DNA of 64,000 nt, taken from contig NZ_BCST01000005.1 in assembly GCF_001571005.1 (NCBI RefSeq), positions 1 to 64,000 of the forward strand. The letters are read 5' to 3'. The translations under genes were made by a program, and so were the position numbers. Positions 55,428 through 64,000 of the stretch are shown here, piece after piece. Every line of letters begins with the position of its first letter. Within the stretch, counting starts at the first letter, position 1. The stretch is from Herbiconiux solani NBRC 106740 (GTDB lineage Bacteria; Actinomycetota; Actinomycetes; Actinomycetales; Microbacteriaceae). The notes beneath the pieces are model-generated. The model was not told where the DNA came from. It saw only the letters and a list, made by a program, of their open reading frames with translations, and searched no databases.

Positions 55428-56465
55428 TTACTTCGCGCGCTGGCGGGCGATCTCGTAGAGGGTGACGCTCGCCGCGATGCCGGCGTTGAGCGACTCCGTG
55501 CCCGCCGAGATCGGGATCGACACGATCGCGTCGCAGGTCTCGGTCACGAGCCGCGAGAGGCCCTTGCCCTCGTTGCCGACCACGACAACGATCGGGCCCG
55601 AGGCGAAGTCGAGGCCGGGCAGCGAGACGTCGCCGTCGCCGTCGAGGCCCACCACGAAGACGCCCGCGGCCTTGAAGGCCTTGAGGGTCTGGGTGAGGTT
55701 CGACGCCATGGCGACGGGGGTGCGCGCCGCGGCACCGGCCGAGGTCTTCCACGCCGAGGCGGTCACGCCGACCGAGCGACGCTGCGGCACGATGACGCCC
55801 TGGCCGCCGAACGCGGCGGTCGAGCGGATGATCGCCCCCAGGTTGCGCGGGTCGGTGATGCCGTCGAGCGCGACGAACAGGGGCTTCTGGCCGCGGCGGA
55901 GCGCGTCGTCGAGCAGCGTCTCCGGGTGCGCGTACTCGTACGGCGGCACCTTGAGCGCGAGGCCCTGGTGCACCGAGTCGTGGCCGGAGAGCCGGTCGAG
56001 CTCGGGCCGCATGACCTCCATCACGGGGATGCCGCGCTTGTTGGCCAGCGACAGCGCCTCCTTGACGCGCTCGTCGACCTCGACGCGGAACGCCACGTAG
56101 AGCGCCGTCGCCGGGATGTGCGCGCGCAGCGCCTCGACGACCGAGTTGCGGCCGGTCACCATCTCGCTGTCGTCGGCCTTCTTGACGCGGCGGGCCGGGG
56201 CGGGGCGGCCCTGGCCGCCCGCATCCTGACCCCGCTCGCTGCTCGAGCGACCACCGGGGCGGCCCCTGCCGCCGGCCGCGGCGAAGCGCTCGCGCGCCGC
56301 CTTGGCCTTCCCGGCGGGGTGGTAGGGCCGGTCCTCGGCCTTGGGGGTGGGCTTCTTGCCCTCGAGGGCCTGGCGACCCTGACCGCCGGAACCGACGGCC
56401 TTGCTCCCCTTGGTTCCCTTGCGAACGGCGCCGGCCCGCGAGGGGCGGCCTGTTGATTTAGCCAT
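55428..56465 (-). CDS. rlmB: 23S rRNA 2'-O-methyltransferase RlmB
   Basis: The 345-residue protein has a basic, Gly/Arg-rich N-terminal extension (about 1-100), a substrate-binding domain (about 105-170) and a SpoU/TrmH methyltransferase domain with the knot motifs [34 protein letters not shown] and [20 protein letters not shown]. It methylates G2251 of 23S rRNA. It overlaps cysS by 8 bases. Confidence 0.92.
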   Translation of the reverse strand: MAKSTGRPSRAGAVRKGTKGSKAVGSGGQGRQALEGKKPTPKAEDRPYHPAGKAKAARERFAAAGGRGRPGGRSSSERGQDAGGQGRPAPARRVKKADDSEMVTGRNSVVEALRAHIPATALYVAFRVEVDERVKEALSLANKRGIPVMEVMRPELDRLSGHDSVHQGLALKVPPYEYAHPETLLDDALRRGQKPLFVALDGITDPRNLGAIIRSTAAFGGQGVIVPQRRSVGVTASAWKTSAGAAARTPVAMASNLTQTLKAFKAAGVFVVGLDGDGDVSLPGLDFASGPIVVVVGNEGKGLSRLVTETCDAIVSIPISAGTESLNAGIAASVTLYEIARQRAK

Positions 56466-57891
56466 CGAGACTCCAGTGCGCGCCGGTGGGCGTGTCTTCT
56501 ATCGAGATTCCGGCCTGTCCGAGTTCGTCCCGGATGCGGTCCGCGGTAGCGAAGTCGCGGCCCTTGCGTGCCGTCTCCCGGTCGGAGACGAGGCGTTCGA
56601 CCAGCGTACCGAGTGCGCGCTCGGCTCCGCTGTCGTGACCGGTGGCCCATTCGGGCGAGAGGGGGTTGATGCCGAGCACATCGGTCATCGCGAAGACCTG
56701 GCCGAGGAGGGATGCCGCCTCGGCGAGATCCTCGTCGTCGAGCGCGGCGTTGCCGCGGCGGACGGTCTCGTGGATGACGGCGATCGCCTGCGGGACGGCG
56801 AGGTCGTCGTCCATCGCCTCGCGGAACTCCTCGGGCACGACGAGCTCCTCGGTGCCGGCGAACCGGGTGCCGGCGAGGCGGCGGGTGCCGCGCTCGAGGA
56901 AGCCCTCGATGCGGGAGACCGCGGCATCCGCTTCTTCGAGGGCACCCTCGTGGTACTCGAGGGTCGAGCGGTAGTGGTTCGCGCCCAGGTAGTAGCGGAG
57001 CACGACCGGCCGCGCCGAGGCGATCAGCTCGGAGGCGAAGACCGAGTTGCCGAGCGACTTCGACATCTTCTGGCTGCCGATCGAGACCAGGCCGTTGTGC
57101 AGCCAGTAGTTCGCGAACGCGTCGCCGGCGGCCCGGGACTGCGCGAGCTCGTTCTCGTGGTGCGGGAAGCGGAGGTCGAGACCGCCGCCGTGGATGTCGA
57201 ACTGGGTGCCGAGGTACTTCGTCGACATCGCCGAGCACTCGATGTGCCAGCCGGGACGGCCCTGGCCCCAGGGGCTCACCCAGGCAGCCGTCTCGGGCTC
57301 GCCCTCCTTGTGGCCCTTCCAGAGGGCGAAGTCGCGCACGTCGCGCTTGCCCCGGGAGTCGGAGTCGGTGGCCGGTGCCATGTCGTCGAGCTTCTGGTGG
57401 GTGAGCTCGCCGTAGTCGGCCCAGCTGGCGGTGTCGAAGTAGACGTCGCCCGTGCCGTCGTCGGCGACGTAGGCGTGGCCGTTGTCGACCAGGCGCTGGA
57501 TGATCGCCTGCATCTCGGGGATGCTCGCGGTCGCGCGCGGCTCATAGGTGGGCGGGAGCACGCCGATCGCCGTGTAGGCGGCGGTGAACTCGAGCTCGAC
57601 GCGGTAGGCCAGCGCCCACCACGGCTCGGGACTGCCCGCGGCCGCGCTCTCGGCGGAGTTGATGAGGATCTTGTCGTCGATGTCGGTGACGTTGCGGATG
57701 AACGTGACCGTGTAGCCGTTGAACGAGAACCAGCGGCGCAGCTGGTCGTAGACCAGGGCCGAACGGAGGTGGCCGATGTGGGGCGAGGACTGCACCGTCG
57801 GCCCGCACACGTAGATCCCGACCTGTCCCGGAACGAGGGGTGTGAAGTCGACGAGGGCGCCGAGCTTCGAGTCGTGGAGTTTAAGCGTCAC
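56458..57891 (-). CDS. cysS: Cysteinyl-tRNA synthetase
   Basis: The 477-residue class I synthetase has HIGH as [15 protein letters not shown] (about residue 36), zinc-binding region with [19 protein letters not shown] and KMSKS as [11 protein letters not shown] (about 275). It charges tRNA-Cys. It shares a transcript with rlmB. Confidence 0.95.
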   Translation of the reverse strand: MTLKLHDSKLGALVDFTPLVPGQVGIYVCGPTVQSSPHIGHLRSALVYDQLRRWFSFNGYTVTFIRNVTDIDDKILINSAESAAAGSPEPWWALAYRVELEFTAAYTAIGVLPPTYEPRATASIPEMQAIIQRLVDNGHAYVADDGTGDVYFDTASWADYGELTHQKLDDMAPATDSDSRGKRDVRDFALWKGHKEGEPETAAWVSPWGQGRPGWHIECSAMSTKYLGTQFDIHGGGLDLRFPHHENELAQSRAAGDAFANYWLHNGLVSIGSQKMSKSLGNSVFASELIASARPVVLRYYLGANHYRSTLEYHEGALEEADAAVSRIEGFLERGTRRLAGTRFAGTEELVVPEEFREAMDDDLAVPQAIAVIHETVRRGNAALDDEDLAEAASLLGQVFAMTDVLGINPLSPEWATGHDSGAERALGTLVERLVSDRETARKGRDFATADRIRDELGQAGISIEDTPTGAHWSLDG

Positions 57892-58007
57892 GTGGCTAGT
57901 TTAACTGGGGGATGCCGGATGTTACGCGCTGTGCTGGTTCCGCGCCGCCGCCTCTGCGGCGCGGGCGACATGATGTGTTAGTTCCGCGCCGCCGCCTCTG
58001 CGGCGCG

Positions 58008-58109
58008 GGCGACATGTTCGCGTGCCGTCACGGAGCGCGGCCTCCGGTCGTGCTCCGCGGCGACGCGCTCACCCTGGGTCGTCGGGAAGGGCCTGTTGCG
58101 TCTGTGTCC
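58008..58109 (-). repeat. Dispersed intergenic repeat, copy 2
   Basis: The reverse complement is similar to 44044-44150; GACGCGCTCACCCTGGGTCG is shared exactly. It forms an inverted pair with copy 3. Confidence 0.7.
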
Positions 58110-58128
58110 GGGGTGCGGTGGCCGGCAG

Positions 58129-58234
58129 AGCAAACGCAACGGGCCGTACTCAACGACCCAAGGCGACGGCGTGGCCGGAGATCACGACCGTAGGCCGGGA
58201 TTTCCGACCGCACCGGCGCATGTCGCCCCGCGCC
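58129..58234 (+). repeat. Dispersed intergenic repeat, copy 3
   Basis: Same orientation as copy 1, with CAAACGCAAC, ACGACCCA and CATGTCGCCCC shared, but more divergent and with small indels. It is the mirror partner of copy 2. Confidence 0.65.
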
Positions 58235-58252
58235 GCAGAGGCGGCGGCGCGG

Positions 58253-59437
58253 TTAATAGATCAGCGCTGTTGCCAGGGCTGTGAGGCCCTCGCCGCGGCC
58301 GGGGAAGCCTAGGCCGTCGGTGGTGGTGGCGGAAACGGAGACGGGGGCTGCCAGGAGGGTGGTGAGGAGGGCGTCGGCCTCGGCTTTGCGGGGGGCGAAA
58401 CGGGGGCGGTTGCCGATGAGCTGCACCGAGACGTTGCCGATCGTGAAGCCGGCCTCCTCCAGCAGGGCGCGGGTGCGGGTGAGGAAGACCTCGCCGTGGG
58501 CTCCGGCGAGCGAGGGGTCCGAGGTGCCGAAGCGGCTGCCCAGGTCGCCGAGGCCCGCCGCGCCGAGCAGCGCGTCGCAGATCGCGTGGGCGACCACGTC
58601 TCCGTCGCTGTGGCCCGCGAGCCCGGCCTCGCCAGGCCAATGCAGGCCGGCCAGCCAGAGCTCGGCCGCGGGGTCGAAGGCGTGCGCGTCGACACCGAGG
58701 CCCGTGCGCGGGAGTGCGGGCATCCGAGTCCTCCGGAGCAGGTCGTCGGCGCGCTCGAGGTCGGCGGCCGTGGTGATCTTGAACGAGAGCGCATCGCCCG
58801 GGACGACGGTGACCGGATGCCCGGCGTCGCGCACGAGGCCGGCGTCGTCGGTCGCATCGGCGGCGGCACGCGCGTACGCGTCTTCGAGCAGCGCCCGCGG
58901 GAACCCCTGCGGCGTCTGCACGGCAGTCAGCCGCGAGCGGTCGACCGTCTCGAGCACGACGCCGTCGGCATCCACGCCCTTGACCGTGTCGGTGACCGGG
59001 AGACCGGGGATGACTCCCCCACCGCTCTCCCGCACCGCCGCGATGACGCGCTCGAAGACCGAGGTCGGCGTGAAGGCCCGGGCCGCGTCGTGCACCAGCA
59101 CGACGTCGACGCCCTCCGGCAGGGCCGCGAGCCCCGCCGCGACGGACTGCTGCCGGGTCGCGCCGCCGGCTACGACGACGACAGCATCCGATGCCGATGG
59201 AGAAGCCGAGGCGAACGCCGATACCGGCCCGAGGTGCGACGCGGTCTCCGCGAGCAGCTCCCCCGGCGCGACGACGACCACGGCGACGCGCTCCGCCATC
59301 CCGCGGATCCCGTCGAGCGAGCGCGACAGGATGCTCCTGCCGCCCACCTCGACGAACGCCTTCGGCCGGCCGAGGCCGAGCCGGGTTCCCGAACCCGCCG
59401 CCACGACGATGACGGCGACGGATGGGGAGGAGGTCAC
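58253..59437 (-). CDS. ispDF: Bifunctional IspD/IspF of the MEP isoprenoid pathway
   Basis: The 394-residue fusion makes isoprenoid precursors. The N-terminal IspD part (about 1-235) has the CTP loop [20 protein letters not shown] and [10 protein letters not shown]. The C-terminal IspF part (about 240-394) has [29 protein letters not shown] and [20 protein letters not shown]. Fusion saves one step of diffusion. It starts 5 bases after carD. Confidence 0.94.
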   Translation of the reverse strand: MTSSPSVAVIVVAAGSGTRLGLGRPKAFVEVGGRSILSRSLDGIRGMAERVAVVVVAPGELLAETASHLGPVSAFASASPSASDAVVVVAGGATRQQSVAAGLAALPEGVDVVLVHDAARAFTPTSVFERVIAAVRESGGGVIPGLPVTDTVKGVDADGVVLETVDRSRLTAVQTPQGFPRALLEDAYARAAADATDDAGLVRDAGHPVTVVPGDALSFKITTAADLERADDLLRRTRMPALPRTGLGVDAHAFDPAAELWLAGLHWPGEAGLAGHSDGDVVAHAICDALLGAAGLGDLGSRFGTSDPSLAGAHGEVFLTRTRALLEEAGFTIGNVSVQLIGNRPRFAPRKAEADALLTTLLAAPVSVSATTTDGLGFPGRGEGLTALATALIY

Positions 59438-59442
59438 CCCGC

Positions 59443-59925
59443 TTAGGAGGCCAGCACCTCGTCGAGCACCAGCGAGGCCTTCTCCTCGTCGGTCTTCTCG
59501 GCGAGAGCCAGCTCGGAGATGAGGATCTGGCGCGCCTTCGCGAGCATCCGCTTCTCGCCGGCGGAGAGCCCACGATCCTGGTCACGACGCCAGAGGTCGC
59601 GCACGACCTCGCTGACCTTGATGACGTCGCCCGAGGCGAGCTTCTCGAGGTTGGCCTTGTACCGGCGCGACCAGTTGGTCGGCTCTTCGGTGAACGGCGC
59701 GCGCAGCACCTCGAACACCTTGTCGAGGCCCTCACGGCCGATGACGTCGCGGACGCCGACGAGGTCGACGTTGTCTGCGGGGACCTCGATGGTCAGGTCT
59801 CCCTGGGTGACACGGAGTTTGAGGTAGATCTTCTCTTCGCCCTTGATGACCCGGGTCTTCACCTCGGAGATCGTTGCGGCTCCATGGTGGGGGTAAACGA
59901 CAGTTTCGCCAACCTCAAAAAGCAT
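59443..59925 (-). CDS. carD: CarD-family transcription regulator
   Basis: The 160-residue protein stabilises RNA polymerase at promoters. The N-terminal RNAP-interaction domain has [18 protein letters not shown] and the C-terminal part has the helices with [20 protein letters not shown], including the Trp that touches the DNA bubble. ATG 59925 ([12 protein letters not shown]) is the family start. Co-transcription with ispDF is typical for actinobacteria. Confidence 0.94.
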   Translation of the reverse strand: MLFEVGETVVYPHHGAATISEVKTRVIKGEEKIYLKLRVTQGDLTIEVPADNVDLVGVRDVIGREGLDKVFEVLRAPFTEEPTNWSRRYKANLEKLASGDVIKVSEVVRDLWRRDQDRGLSAGEKRMLAKARQILISELALAEKTDEEKASLVLDEVLAS

Positions 59926-60052
59926 GAATGGATGTCCTTCCGTGACTACCAGGATACCACAGCGGGCATGTGGTAAGGGTTGCCTAACCACCCCGCCGAG
60001 CGCCGCTCGTTATAGGCTTGGGGCCAAAGCGTTTACGACTCTGGAGGGTCTT

Positions 60053-60622
60053 GTGAGAGCTCGGTTCGCGGCATCCGTTCTGGTGGTTGCCCTCGTCTCC
60101 TTCGGCACCGCCGGGTGCGCGTTCATCACCCCTCAGGCGACCAAGGAGATCCTCGAGACCTCCGACGGCGTCAACGCGACCGTCGGCTCGGTCGAGATCA
60201 GGAACGCCACGCTCATCAGCGAGGACGGCGAGCTCGCCAGCATGCTGGTCTCGTTCGTCAACAACGGCGACTCGGCCGTGCAGGTCGGCCTGCAGTACGA
60301 AGACTCCGTGACCGGCGACCGCGTCACCGAGAAGGTGCTCGTCGGCAACGGCATCACCAGCTTCGGCGGGGAGGACGGCGAGAAGATCGTGCTCAACAAC
60401 GTCTCGGAGCCCGGCAGCCTGTTCCCGGTCTACTTCCAGTACGGCGGCGAAGAGGGCAAGCAGGTCATGGTGCCGGTGCTCAACACCTCGCTCCCCGAGT
60501 ACGAGAACCTCGCGCCGACCCCCACGCCGACCCCGTCGGTCACGATCGCGCCCGTCACCCCGACGCCGGTGAGCACCCCCACGGTCACGGCCGAGCCGGC
60601 CGCCCCCACCACCGAGGGCTGA
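60053..60622 (+). CDS. Lipoprotein of unknown function
   Basis: The 189-residue protein starts at GTG 60053 after GGAGGG, has a signal with TAGC (lipidation at Cys22), a beta-sandwich-like central domain (SVEIRNATLISEDGELASML) and a Pro/Thr-rich C-terminal tail. It resembles small cell-surface lipoproteins next to regX3 in actinobacteria. Function unknown. Confidence 0.82.
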   Translation: MRARFAASVLVVALVSFGTAGCAFITPQATKEILETSDGVNATVGSVEIRNATLISEDGELASMLVSFVNNGDSAVQVGLQYEDSVTGDRVTEKVLVGNGITSFGGEDGEKIVLNNVSEPGSLFPVYFQYGGEEGKQVMVPVLNTSLPEYENLAPTPTPTPSVTIAPVTPTPVSTPTVTAEPAAPTTEG

Positions 60623-60670
60623 CCCGCACCACCGAACGGCTGACCCACCGGCGGATCGCTCCGTCGACAG

Positions 60671-60723
60671 CCCGAGGCCGGCGCCCCGAGGCCGGCCAGC
60701 CCGAGGCCGGGCGCCCCGAGCCC
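60671..60723. repeat. Short tandem repeat before regX3 stop
   Basis: CCCGAGGCCGG occurs at 60671, 60685 and 60700, with a truncated copy at 60715. The spacing is 14-15 bases. It fills the gap between the convergent lipoprotein and regX3 genes. Confidence 0.6.
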
Positions 60724-61404
60724 TCAGCCCTCGAACCGGTACCCGAGCCCCCGCACCGTCACGAGCAGCGTCGGCTCCGACGGCGTCTTCTCGATCTTCG
60801 AGCGGATCCGCTTGATGTGCACGTCGAGCGTCTTGGTGTCGCCGAAGTAATCCGAGCCCCAGACCCGGTCGATCAGCTGCCCGCGCGTGAGCACCCGTCC
60901 GGCGTTCCGCAGCAGCAGCTCCAGCAGCTCGAATTCCTTCAGCGGCATGGAGACCTCGGTGCCGTCGACCGACACGGTGTGCCGCTCGACGTCCATCGAG
61001 ACCGGGCCTGCCTTGAGAAGCGGCTCGGCCGCATCCAGCACCTCGAGCTGACGACGCATGACGGCCCGGATGCGCGCGAGCAGCTCGCGCGTCGAGTACG
61101 GCTTCGTCACGTAGTCGTCGGCCCCGAGCTCGAGCCCCACGACGATGTCGATCTCCGAGTCCTTCGCCGTGAGCATGATGATCGGCACGGAGGAACGGGT
61201 GCGGATCTCGCGGCAGACCTCGGTTCCCGGGATGCCGGGGATCATCAGGTCGAGCAGGATGATGTCGACCCCGCCGCGATCGAACTCGCTGATGGCGCTC
61301 GGCCCGTCCGGGGCGACGGTGACGCCGTACCCCTCGCGACGCAGCAGATAGCTCAGCGGCTCACTGAGCGCGGCCTCGTCTTCGACCAGCAGGATGTGGG
61401 TCAT
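60724..61404 (-). CDS. regX3: Phosphate-responsive response regulator RegX3
   Basis: The 226-residue OmpR-type regulator has a receiver (acidic pair EDE, phospho-Asp in IILLDLMIPGIPG, Lys in DDYVTKPYS) and a winged helix (MPLKEFELLELLLRNAGRVL). The ATG overlaps the senX3 stop. RegX3 controls phosphate uptake genes. Confidence 0.92.
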   Translation of the reverse strand: MTHILLVEDEAALSEPLSYLLRREGYGVTVAPDGPSAISEFDRGGVDIILLDLMIPGIPGTEVCREIRTRSSVPIIMLTAKDSEIDIVVGLELGADDYVTKPYSTRELLARIRAVMRRQLEVLDAAEPLLKAGPVSMDVERHTVSVDGTEVSMPLKEFELLELLLRNAGRVLTRGQLIDRVWGSDYFGDTKTLDVHIKRIRSKIEKTPSEPTLLVTVRGLGYRFEG

Positions 61405-62558
61405 CGTCTCTCTCCTTGCGAGGCGGCCTTCGGCGTGATTGACGCCTGGGGCAGCCGGATGGTGAATGTGGAGCCCTGCCCGATCTGGGACCAGGCACGG
61501 ATGTCTCCGCCGTGGTTCTGCACGACGTGCTTCACGATGCTCAGGCCGAGACCGGTGCCCCCGGTGTTCCGCGAGCGGGCCTGGTCGACGCGGAAGAACC
61601 GTTCGAACACGCGCGGCAGGTCCTCCTCGGGGATCCCGATGCCCTGGTCGGTGATGACGAGCTCGACGACTCCCTCGTCGTGGTGCACCCCGATCCCGAT
61701 CCGCGAGCCGTCGGGTGAGTACTGGATCGCGTTGGCGACGAGGTTGTTGACCGCAAGCGTCAGCAGCGTCTCGTCGCCGGAGACCGAGACGCGCTTCTGC
61801 CCGCCGACGGCCAGGGTCATGCCGTGCGCCTCGGCGACCACCCGGTTCTGGTCGACGGCCGACGAGACGACGGCGTCGATGTCGACCTGCTTCGCGGTGG
61901 CCAGGATGTCGGTGGCCTGCAGGCGGGAGAGCTCGATGATCTCGCGGGTGATCTGGGCCAGCCGCGAGGCCTCCTGCCCCATCCGCCTGGCGAACCGGCG
62001 CACCTGGTCGGGGTCGTCGGAGGCCGGATCGAGCGCCTCGGCGAGCAGCGCGATCGCGCCGATCGGCGTCTTCAGCTCGTGCGAGATGTTCGCGATGAAG
62101 TCGCGCCGCACCTCCTCGAGCCGGTACGCGTCGGTGCGGTCCTCGGCCAGCACCAGCACGTAGCGGCTGCCCAGGCGGGCGACCTGCACGTCGAGGTGGA
62201 TGCTCGCCTCGCCGAACGGGCCGCGCGCGAGCGTGACCTCCTGGTTCTCCGACTCCCCCGTGGCCCGCACCGAGGCGACGATCTCGGCGACCTCCGGGTG
62301 CACGAGGAGTCCGTTGGCGACGAGTCCGTACGTATAGGCCATCTCCGACGCCTTGACGACGTTGTTCGACGGGTCGAGCACGAGGCCCGCGAAGTCGAGA
62401 GCGTCGATCACCTGGTCGACCCCGTCGGGAACGGCGTTGGATGCGACGGTGACCGCATTGTTTCCCCGGCGTTCAGCCACATGGAGGAGGATCACGAATC
62501 CCGCCCCGACGACGAGGCCGAGTACTACGGAGAACAGCACCAACCAGCCTGTTTCCAT
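61401..62558 (-). CDS. senX3: Sensor histidine kinase SenX3
   Basis: The 385-residue kinase has one N-terminal membrane span (LVLFSVVLGLVVGAGFVILL; a second is not seen), a PAS-like region (about 45-150), HisKA with ANISHELKTPIGAIALLAE (His about residue 160) and HATPase_c with NNLVANAIQYS and GGTGLGLSIVKHVV. Pairing with regX3 and divergence from phoU is the standard phosphate-sensing layout. Confidence 0.93.
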   Translation of the reverse strand: METGWLVLFSVVLGLVVGAGFVILLHVAERRGNNAVTVASNAVPDGVDQVIDALDFAGLVLDPSNNVVKASEMAYTYGLVANGLLVHPEVAEIVASVRATGESENQEVTLARGPFGEASIHLDVQVARLGSRYVLVLAEDRTDAYRLEEVRRDFIANISHELKTPIGAIALLAEALDPASDDPDQVRRFARRMGQEASRLAQITREIIELSRLQATDILATAKQVDIDAVVSSAVDQNRVVAEAHGMTLAVGGQKRVSVSGDETLLTLAVNNLVANAIQYSPDGSRIGIGVHHDEGVVELVITDQGIGIPEEDLPRVFERFFRVDQARSRNTGGTGLGLSIVKHVVQNHGGDIRAWSQIGQGSTFTIRLPQASITPKAASQGERR

Positions 62559-62767
62559 AGCAACTACACTAGTGAGTCCCCCGGGGCGCGATCCCGCGTA
62601 TCCGCCCGTTCAGCCGTCGCTTCCACGAGTGTTCAGCTGCCCGGCACCTCGCGTTAACCTGCCCCCGGGAGGATGGAGCCGTCGCCTCGCCGATCGCGGC
62701 GGTGCCGCCGCGCGCACGTGTGCTCCATCCGGACGTGTCCGCCGTATCCAAGAAAGGACCCACACGC
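62559..62767. promoter_or_regulatory. senX3-phoU divergent region with PHO-box-like repeats
   Basis: This 209-bp gap contains GTTCAGC at 62608 and 62631, and GTTAACC at 62653, spaced 23 and 22 bases. RegX3/PhoP boxes are GTTCACC-type direct repeats on one helix face, so these fit such an operator. The match is moderate. Confidence 0.45.
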
Positions 62768-63424
62768 ATGCGTGAGGTATTCCAGCAAGAGCTGCGCGAG
62801 GTGCAGGAGCGTCTCGTCGAGATCTCCGAGCTCGTGACCGCGGCGATCACGAACGCCACTGCCGCGTTCAACGAGTCGAACGTGGCCCTGGCCGAACAGG
62901 TCATCGCCGAAGACCCGAAGATCGACGCGCTCGCCTCGAGCCTGGATGAGCTGGCCATCAGCATCCTCGCCCTTCAGCAGCCCGTCGCCCGCGACCTGCG
63001 GATCGTCGTGACCGCCCTGCGCGTCAGCTCCTCCCTCGAGCGGATGGGCGACATCGCCGAGCACATCGCCCAGCTGGCGCGCTACCGCTACCCCGACAAG
63101 GTGGTCAAGAAGAGCCTCCGCCAGACCTTCGCCGAGATGGGACGCCTCGACGTCGAGATCGCCAAGAAGCTCACGGTGCTGCTGCAGACCGAGGACGTCG
63201 CCCTCGCCGACGAGATGCGCAACGACGACGACCGCATCGACGAGCTGCACGTGAGCGTCTTCGACGCTGTGCTCGGCTCGCACTGGAAGGGCGAGGCCGT
63301 CGACACCGTCGACGTCACGCTCGCGAGCCGCTACCACGAGCGCTTCGCCGACCACGCGGTCTCGATCGCCAAGAAGGTGCAGTACCTCGCGACCGGTGAG
63401 TGGCCGTCGGTCGGCGAGCAGTAG
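62768..63424 (+). CDS. phoU: Phosphate transport regulator PhoU
   Basis: The 218-residue all-helical protein has the double PhoU repeat with metal-binding acidic residues: DLRIVVTALRVSSSLERMGDIAEHIAQ near 80-105 and RYHERFADHAVSIAKKVQYL near 185-205. It links phosphate importer activity to SenX3. ATG 62768 (MREVFQQELREV) is used, with AAAGGA upstream. Confidence 0.93.
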   Translation: MREVFQQELREVQERLVEISELVTAAITNATAAFNESNVALAEQVIAEDPKIDALASSLDELAISILALQQPVARDLRIVVTALRVSSSLERMGDIAEHIAQLARYRYPDKVVKKSLRQTFAEMGRLDVEIAKKLTVLLQTEDVALADEMRNDDDRIDELHVSVFDAVLGSHWKGEAVDTVDVTLASRYHERFADHAVSIAKKVQYLATGEWPSVGEQ

Positions 63425-63466
63425 CCCGCCCGTTCATCCGCTGTTCACCGGCGGACACCGAACAGA

Positions 63467-63507
63467 CGAAGAAGCCCCGGCCGCCTGAGCGGACCGGGGC
63501 TTCTTCG
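63467..63507. terminator. Bidirectional terminator between phoU and gpmA
   Basis: CGAAGAAGCCCCGG pairs with CCGGGGCTTCTTCG over 14 bp around a 13-base loop, between two convergent genes. Confidence 0.85.
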
Positions 63508-63520
63508 TGTGCGCTCCGGG

Positions 63521-64000
63521 CTACTTCTTGCCCTGGGCGGCGACCGCGGCGGCGCCGGCGGCGGCGGCCTCGGGGTCGAGGTACTCGGCCGGGCCGACCG
63601 GCACGAACGACTCGTCGAGGCGATAGACCAGCGGGATGCCGGTGGGGATGTTGAGCTCGGCGATGTCGTCGTCCGAGATGCCGTCGAGGTGCTTCACGAG
63701 CGCCCGGAGGGAGTTGCCGTGGGCGGTGACCAGCACGGTCTTGCCGAGCGCGAGGTCGCCGGTGATGTCGGACTCCCAGTAGGGCAGCATCCGGTCGATG
63801 ACGTCTTTCAGGCACTCGGTGCGGGGCACCGCGTCGCCGAGGTCGGCGTAGCGCGGGTCGCCGACCTGCGAGTACGGGTCGTCGTCGGCGATGGGGGGCG
63901 GCGGCACGTCGAACGAGCGGCGCCAGATCTGGAACTGCTCGGGGCCGTACTCGGCGAGGGTCTGCGCCTTGTCCTTGCCCTGCAGGGCGCCGTAGTGGCG
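63521..64000 (-). CDS. gpmA: Phosphoglycerate mutase (2,3-BPG-dependent), C-terminal part
   Basis: The 5' end lies beyond the right edge; about 159 residues are visible. The part includes [20 protein letters not shown] and [10 protein letters not shown], then the second catalytic His in [17 protein letters not shown] and [14 protein letters not shown]. It interconverts 3- and 2-phosphoglycerate in glycolysis. The neighbour senX3-regX3-phoU arrangement is usual in actinobacteria. Confidence 0.92.
   Translation of the reverse strand, partial: RHYGALQGKDKAQTLAEYGPEQFQIWRRSFDVPPPPIADDDPYSQVGDPRYADLGDAVPRTECLKDVIDRMLPYWESDITGDLALGKTVLVTAHGNSLRALVKHLDGISDDDIAELNIPTGIPLVYRLDESFVPVGPAEYLDPEAAAAGAAAVAAQGKK

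Larger units (their letters stand above)
57892..58252. repeat. Intergenic repeat block with inverted pair
   Basis: This 361-bp gap has no supported gene. A perfect 36-bp direct repeat starts with GTTCCGCGCCGCCGCC (57937-57972 and 57981-58016), and a near-identical inverted copy lies at 58219-58254 up to the ispDF stop. Inside lie two opposite copies of the dispersed repeat (58008-58109 and 58129-58234), so the whole block is a large imperfect palindrome. Confidence 0.8.

Overview
The window is high-GC DNA with GTG and TTG starts and frequent ATGA or GTGA stop/start overlaps. It carries actinobacterial marker genes: carD, fused ispDF, senX3-regX3-phoU, an IdeR/DtxR regulator, DUF3027, DUF3048 and DUF3263 proteins, an XPB-type helicase, a CIRCE-controlled groEL and an msiK-type ATPase. 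Gene content and protein style suggest Microbacteriaceae, but that placement is inference. About 48 kb is chromosomal backbone and about 15.3 kb (16058-31343) is an integrated mobile element.

Layout. 1-3601: a truncated Pls/PosA-type NRPS-like gene diverges from a TetR regulator across a palindromic operator. 3659-12441: a sugar locus with a YhfZ-like regulator, an FAD-linked oxidase and, divergently, a six-gene operon (CUT2-type ATPase, permease and binding lipoprotein, then a DeoC/LsrF-type aldolase, an FGGY kinase and a PfkB/1-phosphofructokinase-type kinase). 12465-15937: small enzymes and an OhrR-type MarR regulator with its own palindrome. 31323-33346: tRNA-Arg(CCT), an HNH endonuclease and an NlpC/P60 cell-wall hydrolase with a folded leader. 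33561-43856: ideR, serC, DUF3027 with a cold-shock-domain protein, an XPB helicase with its associated protein, and a two-component system. 44221-55315: groEL, a DUF3048 lipoprotein, cspA, a LytR_C protein, msrB, an MFS exporter, tRNA-Thr(TGT), a DsbA-like protein, msiK and DUF4032. 55428-64000: rlmB, cysS, ispDF, carD, a lipoprotein, regX3, senX3, phoU and the 3' part of gpmA.

The mobile element lies between a 22-bp direct repeat, of which the right copy is the 3' end of tRNA-Arg(CCT). Next to the tRNA are a tyrosine integrase and a putative regulator. Divergent from them is a tightly overlapped 15-gene minus-strand operon holding several Xis/MerR-like HTH proteins, a RecA/RepA-like ATPase, a P27-type terminase small subunit and a minor-tail-like protein. 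No large terminase, portal or capsid gene is visible, so it looks like a phage satellite or a strongly reduced prophage. The other half is a cargo block that includes an intact Abi_2/AbiF-type HEPN protein preceded by a strongly folded non-coding stretch, an NYN nuclease, a PLD-like protein, and a duplicated small gene whose second copy is frameshifted.

Two unannotated repeat families occur between backbone genes: a 63-68 bp near-perfect palindrome (43961 and 55342), and a repeat of about 105 bp seen once near 44044 and twice, as an inverted pair, at 58008-58234.
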